NCBI GenBank assembly: GCA_002708315.1
Contig: PANC01000021.1
Coordinates: forward strand, 37,778 to 101,777
Reading direction: 5' to 3'
DNA from: Lentimicrobiaceae bacterium
GTDB taxonomy: Bacteria; Bacteroidota; Bacteroidia; Bacteroidales; F082
DNA: 64,000 nt
Shown here: positions 9,522-19,697 of the stretch, one piece after another
Layout of the letters: each line of letters starts with the position of its first letter
Position numbering within the stretch: the stretch's first letter is position 1
Position numbers and translations under genes: made by a program
The notes under the pieces: model-generated
Database searches by the model: none
What the model was told of the DNA's origin: nothing
The model's input: only the letters and a program-made list of their open reading frames with translations

Positions 9522-10400
9522 TTATACTTTAGACAGTCTCACTATAACTTCTTTTACAAGTAATTGCATACTTGATTTATAATCTGGGTCAAACTCCTTC
9601 GTAATTCTATTTGCAATAATGGCACAAACAGTTATGGCATTATGCCCTAGCATTGATGACAGAAAATATAATGCTGAAGTTTCCATCTCAAAATTAGTAA
9701 TGGAATCATTTTTATAGCTAAATCCCTGAGCCCTGTCTATAATGGTAGGATCCTTTAACTTTAATCTTAATTCACGTCCTTGTGGAGCATAAAATCCTGG
9801 TGCAGTAAGTGTAATACCTTTTCTCCAGTCATAACCGATCGTCCTTAAAAGGTAATCCGATCCCTTAATGGCGTATGGTTTTGGTAAATCTGAATCCCAG
9901 TTCATATAATCAATGAAGTATTGGGTCATATTCCTGTCAATAATATTTGATTCGTCTTTGTAGAAGTAGGCAAGACCATCCAAGCCAATGCTATACTCTG
10001 ACATCAAAAAAGATTCCTTAACAGGTATATCCGACTTAAGGCCACCGGATGTTCCGATTCGAATTAAGTTTAATGATGTATGATGGGGCTTTACTTTTTT
10101 TGTTTCCAAGTCAATATTAAATAATGCATCAATCTCATTAATTACGATCTCAATATTATCAGTACCCATTCCTGTTGAAACAACAGACATGCGTTTACCC
10201 TTATAGCTTCCTGTGATAGTATGTACCTCACGATTATGCTTTTCCAACTCTATATCATCAAAAAAGCTTGACACAAGCTTTACGCGACCTGGATCACCAA
10301 CCAGAATTATGGTTTCGGCTAAATCACCAGGAGATAAGTTAATATGGTATAACGAGCCATCGCTATTTAGAACAAGATCTGATTTTTTTGATTCTGACAT
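9522..10400 (-). CDS. Nucleoside phosphorylase (uridine phosphorylase family)
   Basis: ILVGDPGRVKLVSSFFDD, VVSTGMGTDNIEIVINEIDAL, IRIGTSGGL, NFEMETSALYFLSSMLGH. Confidence 0.88.
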   Translation of the reverse strand: MSESKKSDLVLNSDGSLYHINLSPGDLAETIILVGDPGRVKLVSSFFDDIELEKHNREVHTITGSYKGKRMSVVSTGMGTDNIEIVINEIDALFNIDLETKKVKPHHTSLNLIRIGTSGGLKSDIPVKESFLMSEYSIGLDGLAYFYKDESNIIDRNMTQYFIDYMNWDSDLPKPYAIKGSDYLLRTIGYDWRKGITLTAPGFYAPQGRELRLKLKDPTIIDRAQGFSYKNDSITNFEMETSALYFLSSMLGHNAITVCAIIANRITKEFDPDYKSSMQLLVKEVIVRLSKV

Positions 10401-10566
10401 ATGAACTTGATGTAGAAATAATTAATTTTGTAAAGATAACATTTACTTGACCATGAAAAGATCATTTTTATTTAACGATTTTGTTTATGTTTACCACCAA
10501 AAAAATAATTAAACATAATTACACTTTTCAGATAATTATACTTGAATTCTAACTTAAATTGAAAAA

Positions 10567-11448
10567 ATGAGCACAGACCCCAGCACTATTTTGGTTCCTG
10601 TTGATTTCAATGAACAATCAATGCATGCACTGGAACGCTCTCAGATAACTGCTCCTTTCCTTGGACTTAACATAGTTTTGTTATATGTCTTTGAAGAAAA
10701 TGGACTTACATCTTCCCTAATATCAAGTTCAACAATTGATATAATGATTCAAGAGAAACTTGATCAGGCCGCAGAGGAAATAATTCAAAAATCTAGAATT
10801 GATGTTACTACTTGCATTAGAAAAGGGAAAGTATACTCTGAGATTTTAAAAGCCGCAGAAGAATTTAACTCAAAATTTATTCTAATGGGAACAAATAACT
10901 CCTCTGAGAATATAAGAATGAGTAAAAATACCATAGGATCAAACACCTTAAAAGTTGTTCGCCAATCTTCAATCCCGGTAATAACTATAAATGGTAAGGA
11001 AGTTACAAGATTTGTTCACAACATTCTTCTTCCTCTTGATCTTACAAAGGAAACACGTCAAAAAGTTACTAATGCAATTGATGTTGCAAAGGCCTTTGGT
11101 GCCGGTATTAATGTTGTTTCCGTTTTATGGTCAAAAAACAATAAGGATTTGAAAGCAGAGTTACTTCAGCAATTAAATCAAGTTAAATGGTTCATTGAGG
11201 AGCAAAATATTAGATGCGAGAGTGACCTTTTGGAAATTAATGGAGGAGAAAGAATGTTAGTACCAAAGCTTTTAGAATACGCTGATTTAAAAGGAAACAT
11301 TGACCTTATAATGATTATGACACAGCAGGAGAATAAACTTGTTGAATATTTTCTTGGCTCAGCAGCACAATCCATCATTAGAATGTCTAAAGTAGCAGTT
11401 ATGACAGTTACACCAGATAGAATTGGCTATGAACAACCTATTTTCTGA
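10567..11448 (+). CDS. Universal stress protein, two tandem Usp domains
   Basis: TILVPVDFNEQSMHALERS...MGTNNSSE...GSNTLKVVRQSSIPVITI, second half HNILLPLDLTKETRQKV...GSAAQSIIRMSKVAVMTV. Confidence 0.85.
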   Translation: MSTDPSTILVPVDFNEQSMHALERSQITAPFLGLNIVLLYVFEENGLTSSLISSSTIDIMIQEKLDQAAEEIIQKSRIDVTTCIRKGKVYSEILKAAEEFNSKFILMGTNNSSENIRMSKNTIGSNTLKVVRQSSIPVITINGKEVTRFVHNILLPLDLTKETRQKVTNAIDVAKAFGAGINVVSVLWSKNNKDLKAELLQQLNQVKWFIEEQNIRCESDLLEINGGERMLVPKLLEYADLKGNIDLIMIMTQQENKLVEYFLGSAAQSIIRMSKVAVMTVTPDRIGYEQPIF

Positions 11449-11451
11449 TAA

Positions 11452-12696
11452 ATGAGTAAAATATATGCTGATATAATAAATATTGGAGATGAATTATTAA
11501 TCGGTCAGGTAATAAATACCAATGCCTCATGGATAGCATGCGAACTAAACCAAAATGGTGTTGCTATAAACGAAATAAAAGTAATCGCCGACACTGAAGA
11601 TGCAATCTTAAAGTCAATTTCAGAATCCAAGTCAAGCATAATAATAATGACTGGAGGACTTGGCCCAACAAATGATGATATAACTAAAAAATCACTTGCT
11701 AATTATTTCAACTCAAATATTATTTTTCATAAACCTACTTATGATCAAATAGTTAGTCTTTTTGGGGATAGAAATTACAAAATTACAAAACCAAACAAAG
11801 AACAAGCAAATATTCCCCATAATTGCACTCCCTTGCTTAATAAGCATGGAACCGCTCCAGGAATGTGGTTCGATAAAGATGATAAGGTTATTGTGTCTAT
11901 GCCAGGGGTTCCGTATGAAATGAAAAGTCTAATAATAGACGAAGTAATTCCCAGAATAATTGACAAATTTAACCTTAACCATATCATCCATAGAACTGTT
12001 ATGACAATTGGTGTTGGTGAATCAAAAATTGCAGAATTAATTCATGAGTGGGAAATGCACCTTCCAAGGAATATAAAACTGGCCTATTTACCGCAACCAG
12101 GCATAGTTAGATTAAGACTTTCCACTATAAATGAAAATTATAATGAGTCAATTATAGAAATGAATAACCAAATAGAATTGTTGCATAAAATTATACCAGA
12201 CATAATATTTGGCTACGATGATATTACCATGGAAGAAGTTGTTGGCAATATGCTAAAAGAATCCTCATCTACAATTTCAACTGCTGAAAGCTGTACAGGT
12301 GGTTATATAGCACACCTTATAACACGAATTTCAGGAAGCTCAGACTATTATAAGGGCTCAGTTATCAGCTATAGCAATAATATTAAGATAAATCAACTAA
12401 ATGTTAGCAAGAATACTATTGATAGATATGGAGTTGTAAGCAGAGAGGTAATAGAACAAATGGCCACCGGAGGAAGAAATTTATTGAAAACAGACTATTG
12501 CATTGCAACTTCAGGTATTGCAGGACCTAAAGGAGGGACAAAAGACAAGCCAGTTGGAACTGTTTGGATTGCCATAGCCACCCCAAACCAGATAATCTCT
12601 AAAGAATGTCATCTAGGCAAACATAGGGAAAGAAATATTAGACGATCGGCATTAATAGCCATGAATATGCTAAGGCAAGAATTATCTGTGGAATAA
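11452..12696 (+). CDS. cinA: CinA-like protein (competence/damage-inducible; NMN deamidase domain)
   Basis: IINIGDELLIGQVINTNASWIACEL, MTGGLGPTNDDITKK, C-terminal STAESCTGGYIAHLITRISGSSDYYKGSVISYSN and ATSGIAGPKGGTKDKPVGTVWIA. Confidence 0.95.
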   Translation: MSKIYADIINIGDELLIGQVINTNASWIACELNQNGVAINEIKVIADTEDAILKSISESKSSIIIMTGGLGPTNDDITKKSLANYFNSNIIFHKPTYDQIVSLFGDRNYKITKPNKEQANIPHNCTPLLNKHGTAPGMWFDKDDKVIVSMPGVPYEMKSLIIDEVIPRIIDKFNLNHIIHRTVMTIGVGESKIAELIHEWEMHLPRNIKLAYLPQPGIVRLRLSTINENYNESIIEMNNQIELLHKIIPDIIFGYDDITMEEVVGNMLKESSSTISTAESCTGGYIAHLITRISGSSDYYKGSVISYSNNIKINQLNVSKNTIDRYGVVSREVIEQMATGGRNLLKTDYCIATSGIAGPKGGTKDKPVGTVWIAIATPNQIISKECHLGKHRERNIRRSALIAMNMLRQELSVE

Positions 12697-12706
12697 AAGG
12701 CCTTAA

Positions 12707-12742
12707 TAAAAAAAGGCTATTTCCATAAATTGAAAACAGCCT
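12707..12742 (-). terminator. Intrinsic terminator downstream of fabD
   Basis: Minus strand AGGCTGTTT-TCAATTTATGG-AAATAGCCT (9-bp stem with one G-T) followed by a run of T; convergent gap between cinA and fabD. Confidence 0.65.
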
Positions 12743-12765
12743 AATTAATCCTTCAAAGTTATCAT

Positions 12766-13647
12766 CTATATTATTGCACTTTGCGTTTGTATTTTCCTGT
12801 CAACTTTTTTGAATAATCCTTGTAATACCTTACCAGGACCAACCTCAGTGATATTATTAGCTCCATTTGCAATCATGTTTTGCATGATTTTTGTCCATCT
12901 TACGGGAGCTGTTAATTGTGCAATGAGATTCTTTTTTATAATCTCACCATCATTAACCGATTGACCTGTTACATTTTGATAAATAGGACATATTCCATTA
13001 TTGAATTTTATGGAATTAATTGCATCTTCGAGTTCTACTCTTGCAGGCTCCATTAATGGGGAGTGGAAAGCTCCTCCAACTTTTAGAAGTAATGCTCTCT
13101 TTGCTCCAGCTTCTGTACATTTTTCAATGGCCTGATTAATACCATCATTTGTGCCTGATATAACTAATTGACCTGGGCTATTATAATTTGCAGGTACTAC
13201 AATATCATCAGTACTTGTACATATATCCTCAACAACCTTATCATCAAGCCCAATGATAGCAGCCATTGTTGAATCTTCTATTTCACATGCCTTTTGCATG
13301 GCTTTAGCTCTCTTTATAACCAATTTAAGACCATCTTCGAATGAAAGTGTTTTATTTGCTACAAGGGCGCTAATTTCTCCCAGGGAATGACCAGCAACCA
13401 TATCTGGTTTAAAATTATCTCCCATTACTTTTGCAAGTATAACTGAATGTAAAAAAATGGCAGGTTGTGTAACTTTAGTTTGCTTTAGATCTTCTTCAGT
13501 GCCAGTAAACATTATATCTGTGATCTTAAATTTTAAGATACTGTTTGCCTTATTAAATAGCTCTTGAGCTTCCTTAGAATTGTCAAACAATTCCTTCCCC
13601 ATTCCTACATATTGTGCTCCCTGACCGGGAAAAACATATGCGTTCAT
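12766..13647 (-). CDS. fabD: Malonyl-CoA:ACP transacylase
   Basis: YVFPGQGAQYVGMGKEL, VAGHSLGEISALVAN, GGAFHSPLMEPAR, ITEVGPGKVLQGLFKKV. Confidence 0.95.
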   Translation of the reverse strand: MNAYVFPGQGAQYVGMGKELFDNSKEAQELFNKANSILKFKITDIMFTGTEEDLKQTKVTQPAIFLHSVILAKVMGDNFKPDMVAGHSLGEISALVANKTLSFEDGLKLVIKRAKAMQKACEIEDSTMAAIIGLDDKVVEDICTSTDDIVVPANYNSPGQLVISGTNDGINQAIEKCTEAGAKRALLLKVGGAFHSPLMEPARVELEDAINSIKFNNGICPIYQNVTGQSVNDGEIIKKNLIAQLTAPVRWTKIMQNMIANGANNITEVGPGKVLQGLFKKVDRKIQTQSAII

Positions 13648-13675
13648 ATTATATTAATTTGATTAATAACGTTTT

Positions 13676-14407
13676 TTATTTTCTACCACCAAAAAAGCGC
13701 AGCAAAAATAGAAATAAATTTATAAAGTCTAGATAAAGAGTTAGCGCACCAAAAATTGTTGCTTTTCTTGCCATTTCAGATTCAGTTCCAATACCTGCTC
13801 CAAGGCGTTTTAATTTTTGGACATCATAAGCAGTTAGTCCAGTAAATACCATAACTCCAATGAAGCTAATAACATAATCCATCGTTGCACTCTGTGTAAA
13901 GAAATTAACCACTGATGCTATTATTATCCCTACCAATCCCATCATCATTATTTTACCAAACTTGGTTAAATCTGTTTTTGTGGTGTAACCAACAATTGCC
14001 ATAAACCCAAACATGCCAGCTGTAATTACAAACGTTTTGGCAATTGATGGCAATGAATAAACAAGAAAAATGAAGCTTAAACTCATTCCCATTAGAATTG
14101 AGTAAACAATAAAAACTAATAACATTGATGACGCACTCATCTTCTGAAATCTCATACCCATTAGCAAAACCAGGCCCAGCGGGGCAAGCATTACAACCCA
14201 ACCAATGGCTGACATACTTCCAGTTTCCGAATTCATAAGAATGCTCATTAATGATGGGTTTGATGCAAACGTCCAGGAAACAAGTGCTGTAATTGATAAA
14301 GCCATTGTCATCCACATAAAGACGCCTGACAAAAATGTTTTTGATACAGAAACAGCATTTGAAGTTTCTGCATAATTTATTTGATTATTTGTGTAATTCA
14401 TATTCAT
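13676..14407 (-). CDS. Bax inhibitor-1/YccA family membrane protein
   Basis: Seven hydrophobic segments; MVFTGLTAYDVQKLKRL, GALTLYLDFINLFLFLLRFFGGRK C-terminus. Confidence 0.9.
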   Translation of the reverse strand: MNMNYTNNQINYAETSNAVSVSKTFLSGVFMWMTMALSITALVSWTFASNPSLMSILMNSETGSMSAIGWVVMLAPLGLVLLMGMRFQKMSASSMLLVFIVYSILMGMSLSFIFLVYSLPSIAKTFVITAGMFGFMAIVGYTTKTDLTKFGKIMMMGLVGIIIASVVNFFTQSATMDYVISFIGVMVFTGLTAYDVQKLKRLGAGIGTESEMARKATIFGALTLYLDFINLFLFLLRFFGGRK

Positions 14408-14496
14408 AATTTAAATGGCAAACATACTGTTAAGTGAAATGCTCTTCAAAGAGCAAGTTACCCTTTACTTGAACTGATAACGATTGTTAAAAGCTA

Positions 14497-15129
14497 TCAA
14501 GAAAGAGAAGTGGATATTAGACTTATGAACTCAGCTCTTGTCTGAGCCCTTTCAAACGCTCCAGTAAAATCCGATGTGATTGTAACCGAATGCTGTTTTT
14601 GTATTCCACGCATCGCCATACATAAATGACGTGCTTCAATAACCACAGCAACACCTAAGGGTTTTAATGTTGTTTGAATTGCATTCTTAATCTGAGTGGT
14701 TAATCTCTCTTGAACCTGAAGCCTACGTGAATATGCCTCCACTACTCTAGCAATCTTACTCAATCCTGTTATATATCCATCAGGAATGTATGCTACGTGA
14801 GCTTTTCCTATAAATGGAATCATATGATGCTCACACATTGAAAAAATTTCAATATCCTTAACAAGCACCATCTGTCTGTAGTCTTCTTTGAACATCGCAG
14901 ACATAAGTATTTCCTCTGGATCATGATCATGACCCTGAGTTAAAAATTGGATTGATTTTGCTACCCTTTTAGGGGTCTGAATTAACCCTTCACGATTTAC
15001 ATCCTCTCCTATTAGTTTTAATATTTCTTTATAGTGGTACTCAAGTTTATTTAGATTCTCTGGATTAAATTTTTCAATTTTCTCGTATCCTAACAAATTA
15101 AGTGGTTTTTCCATTTTGAGTATTTTCAA
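14497..15129 (-). CDS. folE: GTP cyclohydrolase I
   Basis: [63 protein letters not shown] at 15114 (MEKPLN) is an alternative start. Confidence 0.96.
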   Translation of the reverse strand: MKILKMEKPLNLLGYEKIEKFNPENLNKLEYHYKEILKLIGEDVNREGLIQTPKRVAKSIQFLTQGHDHDPEEILMSAMFKEDYRQMVLVKDIEIFSMCEHHMIPFIGKAHVAYIPDGYITGLSKIARVVEAYSRRLQVQERLTTQIKNAIQTTLKPLGVAVVIEARHLCMAMRGIQKQHSVTITSDFTGAFERAQTRAEFISLISTSLS

Positions 15130-15178
15130 TTATAATGTCAAAAACAATGCCATGCTAAATTATATTAGCAAATTGGCA

Positions 15179-15589
15179 TTAGCCATAATATTCAACAAAA
15201 TTATTTTCTGATTCAACTACCTTAACACAATGAAGTTCTGCTCCTAATACATTTACAGAACCTTCTAACTCATTCCATATGCTAGCTGCCAAATTTTCTG
15301 TTGATGCTAGCTTTCCCTTCATGAAGTCAACTTCAAGATTAATATTCTTATGGTCAAGCTTATTTATAACATTAGTTTTTATTATTTTGCTTAAGACCTT
15401 TAAGTTAATCAAAAAGCCTGTTTCGTTATTTATATCACCCTTTACCGTTACGAAAAGTTCATAGTTATGGCCATGCCAGTTTGGGTTAGAGCACTTTCCA
15501 AATACTTCGTTATTTTTTTCATCAGAATAATCTGCCCTAAATAGTCTATGGGCAGCGTTAAATCTTTCTCGTCGTGTAATATGTATCAT
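15179..15589 (-). CDS. queD: 6-pyruvoyl-tetrahydropterin synthase / 6-carboxytetrahydropterin synthase (QueD family)
   Basis: ERFNAAHRLFRADYSDEKNNEVFGKCSNPNWHGHNYEL, DHKNIN, PTENLA-like STENLAASIW, VVESENNFVEY. Confidence 0.9.
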   Translation of the reverse strand: MIHITRRERFNAAHRLFRADYSDEKNNEVFGKCSNPNWHGHNYELFVTVKGDINNETGFLINLKVLSKIIKTNVINKLDHKNINLEVDFMKGKLASTENLAASIWNELEGSVNVLGAELHCVKVVESENNFVEYYG

Positions 15590-15696
15590 TGATTTGGATT
15601 AGGGTTCAAAGGTAATTATTTTTTAAGTCAACACAAATAACACTTAATTGAGTCTAACTTATTATTTGTTACTAACTTTACGCGAAAATTAATCAT

Positions 15697-16989
15697 ATGA
15701 GATACCTACCCCTTGACAATAGTATGTTCATCATAAACAGAAAAAAATTTTCTGAGAAAATGATAAAAGGATCAGCGTCAATATTCTTTTCAAATGATGA
15801 GCAACCTAGAAATGGAGATCAATACTTTCCATATCGTCAGCAATCTGATTTTTTTTATTTAACAGGAATTGATCAAGAAAAGAGTATCCTAATTATTGCT
15901 CCTGACATGGTAAACAAAAGCTACAGGGAGATGTTGTTTATTATCAAAACAAACGAGAATATAAAGATATGGGAAGGTCATAAATACACTAAGTCTGAGG
16001 CTGAGCACATTTCCGGAATCAAATATGTATACTGGGTAGATGACTTTGAAATGTTACTAAGAGAAGTAATGATGGTAACTGATAATATATACCTAAATAG
16101 AAATGAATACCCTAAATTTTTTCCCGAGGTTGAAGGCAGAAACGAAAGGCTTGGAAGACAATTGAAGGTTGATTTTGCACTACACAATTATAAAAGATCA
16201 GCACCATTGCTAAAAGATCTAAGAACCATCAAAACCGAAGCTGAAATTAAATTAATAAAAAAGTCATGTGATATAACCAATGGTGCGTTTAAGAGAATAT
16301 TATCAAAGGTTAAACCAGGAGTTCATGAATTTGAAATTGAAGCAGAGATAGATTATGAATTTAAAGTAAACCGAGCAAATGGGCATGGTTATTCACCAAT
16401 AATTGCCTCTGGAGTTGATTCATGCGTACTTCATTATATTGATAATGATAAAGAGTGCATTGAAGAAGCATTACTGTTACTTGATTTTGGGGCCGAATAT
16501 GCTAACTATACAGCTGATATGAGTAGAACCATTCCTGTAAGTGGAAAATATACCAAACGACAGAAAGATTGTTACAATGCTGTTTTAAGAGTTTTAAATA
16601 AAGCAATTAAACTATATGTGCCTGGTAATACAATAAACAAGATTAATGAGGAGGTCAACAAAATGATGGAAACCGAGATGATAGGTCTAGGATTATTTAC
16701 CCAGGAAGATATTAACACTCAAGATAACGAAAACCCTATGTATAAGAAATATTTTATGCATGGAACTGCTCATTTCCTTGGTCTTGATGTTCATGATGTT
16801 GGTGACAAAGAAGAACCATTTAAGCCAGGAATGATATTAACATGTGAGCCCGGATTATATATTAGGGGAGAACATATAGGTATAAGGTTGGAAAATAATA
16901 TTTTGATTACTAATGATATACCTATAGATCTTATGTCAGAGATTCCAATTAACCCAGAAGAAATTGAGGAATTAATGAATAAAAGTTAA
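15697..16989 (+). CDS. pepP: Xaa-Pro aminopeptidase (M24B)
   Basis: FFYLTGIDQEKSIL, LLLDFGAEYANYTADMSRTIPVSGKYT, HGTAHFLGLDVHDVGD, LTCEPGLYIRGEHIGIRLEN. Confidence 0.93.
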   Translation: MRYLPLDNSMFIINRKKFSEKMIKGSASIFFSNDEQPRNGDQYFPYRQQSDFFYLTGIDQEKSILIIAPDMVNKSYREMLFIIKTNENIKIWEGHKYTKSEAEHISGIKYVYWVDDFEMLLREVMMVTDNIYLNRNEYPKFFPEVEGRNERLGRQLKVDFALHNYKRSAPLLKDLRTIKTEAEIKLIKKSCDITNGAFKRILSKVKPGVHEFEIEAEIDYEFKVNRANGHGYSPIIASGVDSCVLHYIDNDKECIEEALLLLDFGAEYANYTADMSRTIPVSGKYTKRQKDCYNAVLRVLNKAIKLYVPGNTINKINEEVNKMMETEMIGLGLFTQEDINTQDNENPMYKKYFMHGTAHFLGLDVHDVGDKEEPFKPGMILTCEPGLYIRGEHIGIRLENNILITNDIPIDLMSEIPINPEEIEELMNKS

Positions 16990-16999
16990 CAATTCAATC

Positions 17000-17569
17000 A
17001 TGAAACTAATTTTAACTACCTCTTTGATTCTGATTACTTACATATTATTGCCAGCGCAGGAAGTTATTTTTGAAAACTCATCAATACTGGGGAAAGGCGA
17101 AACATTACCTCCATCAATAGAATTAATCAAATCGGCTGCCAAGGAGATCATAGCTAATTCGCAGAGTTGTGCTCTTATTACCATTGATAGAGATGGGTCT
17201 CCTAGAGCGAGAGCTATGGACCCTTTCCCGATTGAGGAAAATTTTACGGTCTGGTTTGGAACCAATCCAAAAAGCAGAAAAGTATCCCAAATACAACACG
17301 ATCCGAGGGTAACATTATATTATATCAACAAAGACATATCTAGTTATGTCGTTATTTGTGGAACTGCTGAACTAGTTAGTAATCAAATTCTAAAGAACAA
17401 ATATTGGAAAAGAAAGTGGGAGTCATTTTACATCAATAACCAAGAAAACTATCTGCTTATTAAAGTTAGCCCATTATGGATGGAAGTACTAAGCTCAAAG
17501 CATAACATAAATAATGACACAGTAACATGGATGCCTCCTAGAATTAATTTTAATACTGAGAATGAATAA
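17000..17569 (+). CDS. Pyridoxamine 5'-phosphate oxidase-like (general stress protein 26-like) FMN-binding protein with N-terminal signal peptide
   Basis: N-terminus MKLILTTSLILITYILLPAQE resembles a Sec signal; SCALITIDRDGSPRARAMDPFPIEENFTVWFGTNPKSRKVSQIQHDPRVTLYY is PPOX-fold. Confidence 0.8.
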   Translation: MKLILTTSLILITYILLPAQEVIFENSSILGKGETLPPSIELIKSAAKEIIANSQSCALITIDRDGSPRARAMDPFPIEENFTVWFGTNPKSRKVSQIQHDPRVTLYYINKDISSYVVICGTAELVSNQILKNKYWKRKWESFYINNQENYLLIKVSPLWMEVLSSKHNINNDTVTWMPPRINFNTENE

Positions 17570-17575
17570 GTATAA

Positions 17576-19690
17576 TTATTCCAAAAGCATAAGCATAAAA
17601 GCATACTCAAGGGCAACCTCTTTATATTGCTCAAAACGACCAGATGCTCCACCATGGCCAAAATCCATATTTGTTTGCAGAAGTAATAAGTTGTTATCTG
17701 TTTTTAGCTCACGGAGTTTAGCCACCCATTTTGCTGGTTCCCAATACTGAACTTGACTATCATGTAACCCTGTGGTTACAAGTATTGCAGGATATTCTTT
17801 GGCCTCAACCTGATCATAGGGCGAATACGAAAGCATATAGTCATAATATATTTTTTCATTTGGATTACCCCATTCATCATATTCACCTGTTGTTAATGGG
17901 ATACTCTCATCAAGCATAGTGGTAACAACATCCACAAATGGCACAGCAGCGATGACTCCCTTAAAAAGGTCGGGACGATAATTCATTACAGCACCCATGA
18001 GAAGTCCTCCAGCACTACCACCCATGGCAAACATTTTTTCAGATGAAGTATACTTTTCACCAATAAGGTACTCCCCACAATCAATAAAATCAAAAAATGT
18101 GTTTTTCTTATTAAGCATTTTGCCATCCTCATACCAATGCCTACCCATTTCTTCCCCTCCTCTTATGTGAGCAATTGCAATTGCAAACCCTCTATCAAGA
18201 AGACTTAACCTTGATGATCTAAATGTTGATTCTACACTATATCCATAAGAGCCATATCCATACAACAAAAGAGGAGACTCGCCATTGATTATAAATTCCT
18301 TTCTATAAACTATGGATATGGGAACTCTTACACCATCTCTCGCGATTGCATATTTTCTCTCAGTAACATATTCATCAGGATTATATCCACCAACAACTTC
18401 TTGCCTTTTTAGTAATTCTTGGTCTTCTGATATCATGTCATAGTCATAAACAGAGCTAGGAGTTTTTAGTGATGTGAAGTTATATCTAAATTTTTTTGCC
18501 TTATAACTAGGGTTTCCTGATGAAGACACAAAATAGTCATCTTCTTCAAATCTTAAATAATGATTTACCCCTTTTTCAGTGTTGAAAATTCGAAACATCC
18601 GCAATCCATCTTTTCTTTCCGTAACAACAAAGAAATTTTCAAAGGAATCTAAGTCTTCTAACATTACATCTGACCTATTTGGAATTATTTCGTCCCAATT
18701 ATCAATGGAAGTATTGGCTAAAGAGGTCTCCATTAATCTAAAATTCTTTGCTTTATAATTGGTTCTGATCAAGAACCTACCATTCTGATGGCTTATACCA
18801 TATTCAACGCCCTCTATTCGTGGTTGAAACGTTTCAAACTTTCCATCAGGATTATCTGCATCTAAAAGTTGACATTCAGATGTTAGAGTACTGGCTGATC
18901 CTATTATTAAGTATTTGTCTGATTTAGATTTATATATGTACGTAGAGTATGTTGGATCCTTTTCTTCATATACCATATTATCATCAGCCACTGGATTACC
19001 TATTACATGCTTATATATTCTATATGACCTTAGAGTTTCGTCTTTAGTTTGATAAAAAACTGTCTTATTATCGTTCGCCCAAACAATATTTCCCGTAGTA
19101 TTGGATATAACCTCATCGGAGATAATACCTGTTTCAATATCCTTAAAATAAATATCGTATTTTCTTCGACTTACAGTATCAGTGCTATAAGCTAAAATTT
19201 TATTATTTGTACTAAAATCCCATCCCCCGATTTGAAAGTAGGCATGGCCCTGGGCCATTTTGTTACCATCTAGAAATATTTGATTACTTGATTCATTAAC
19301 TAATTGTTTTCGGCAAAACAAAGGATATTCTTTACCCTCATCATATTTTACAAAATATGAATAGCCATTGTAATCATAGGGTACACTCTCATCGGTTTGT
19401 TTAATTCTTCCCACAATTTCTTTGTAAATATCTTTCTGAAGGGCTTCTGTTGACTTCATCATTTCCTTCGTGTAGGCATTTTCAGACTCTAGATATGTAA
19501 TTACATCCTGGTTATCACGGTCGTTTAGCCAATAATAATTATCTATTCGAGTGTTGCCATGAATAGCCATTTCTTTAGCTATTTTTTTGGCTTTGGGTGC
19601 ATTCATATTATCATTATGTGTTTGCATACATCCACTTAAGGTAATGCCTGCAGTTATGAAATATAGATATAGTGTTTTTCTTTTTAACAT
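17576..19690 (-). CDS. S9A prolyl oligopeptidase family (oligopeptidase B-like), predicted lipoprotein
   Basis: Lipobox-like TLSGC near N-terminus; IHGNTRIDNYYWLNDRDN; catalytic MFAMGGSAGGLLMGAVMNYRPDLF; C-terminal NMDFGHGGASGRFEQYKEVALEYAF. Confidence 0.93.
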   Translation of the reverse strand: MLKRKTLYLYFITAGITLSGCMQTHNDNMNAPKAKKIAKEMAIHGNTRIDNYYWLNDRDNQDVITYLESENAYTKEMMKSTEALQKDIYKEIVGRIKQTDESVPYDYNGYSYFVKYDEGKEYPLFCRKQLVNESSNQIFLDGNKMAQGHAYFQIGGWDFSTNNKILAYSTDTVSRRKYDIYFKDIETGIISDEVISNTTGNIVWANDNKTVFYQTKDETLRSYRIYKHVIGNPVADDNMVYEEKDPTYSTYIYKSKSDKYLIIGSASTLTSECQLLDADNPDGKFETFQPRIEGVEYGISHQNGRFLIRTNYKAKNFRLMETSLANTSIDNWDEIIPNRSDVMLEDLDSFENFFVVTERKDGLRMFRIFNTEKGVNHYLRFEEDDYFVSSSGNPSYKAKKFRYNFTSLKTPSSVYDYDMISEDQELLKRQEVVGGYNPDEYVTERKYAIARDGVRVPISIVYRKEFIINGESPLLLYGYGSYGYSVESTFRSSRLSLLDRGFAIAIAHIRGGEEMGRHWYEDGKMLNKKNTFFDFIDCGEYLIGEKYTSSEKMFAMGGSAGGLLMGAVMNYRPDLFKGVIAAVPFVDVVTTMLDESIPLTTGEYDEWGNPNEKIYYDYMLSYSPYDQVEAKEYPAILVTTGLHDSQVQYWEPAKWVAKLRELKTDNNLLLLQTNMDFGHGGASGRFEQYKEVALEYAFMLMLLE

Positions 19691-19697
19691 GGTGGTA

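Noticed and set aside
13953-14315. 120-aa minus-strand ORF inside the Bax inhibitor-like gene
   Set aside because: Alternate-frame shadow of a well-supported CDS on the same strand, no recognisable domain.
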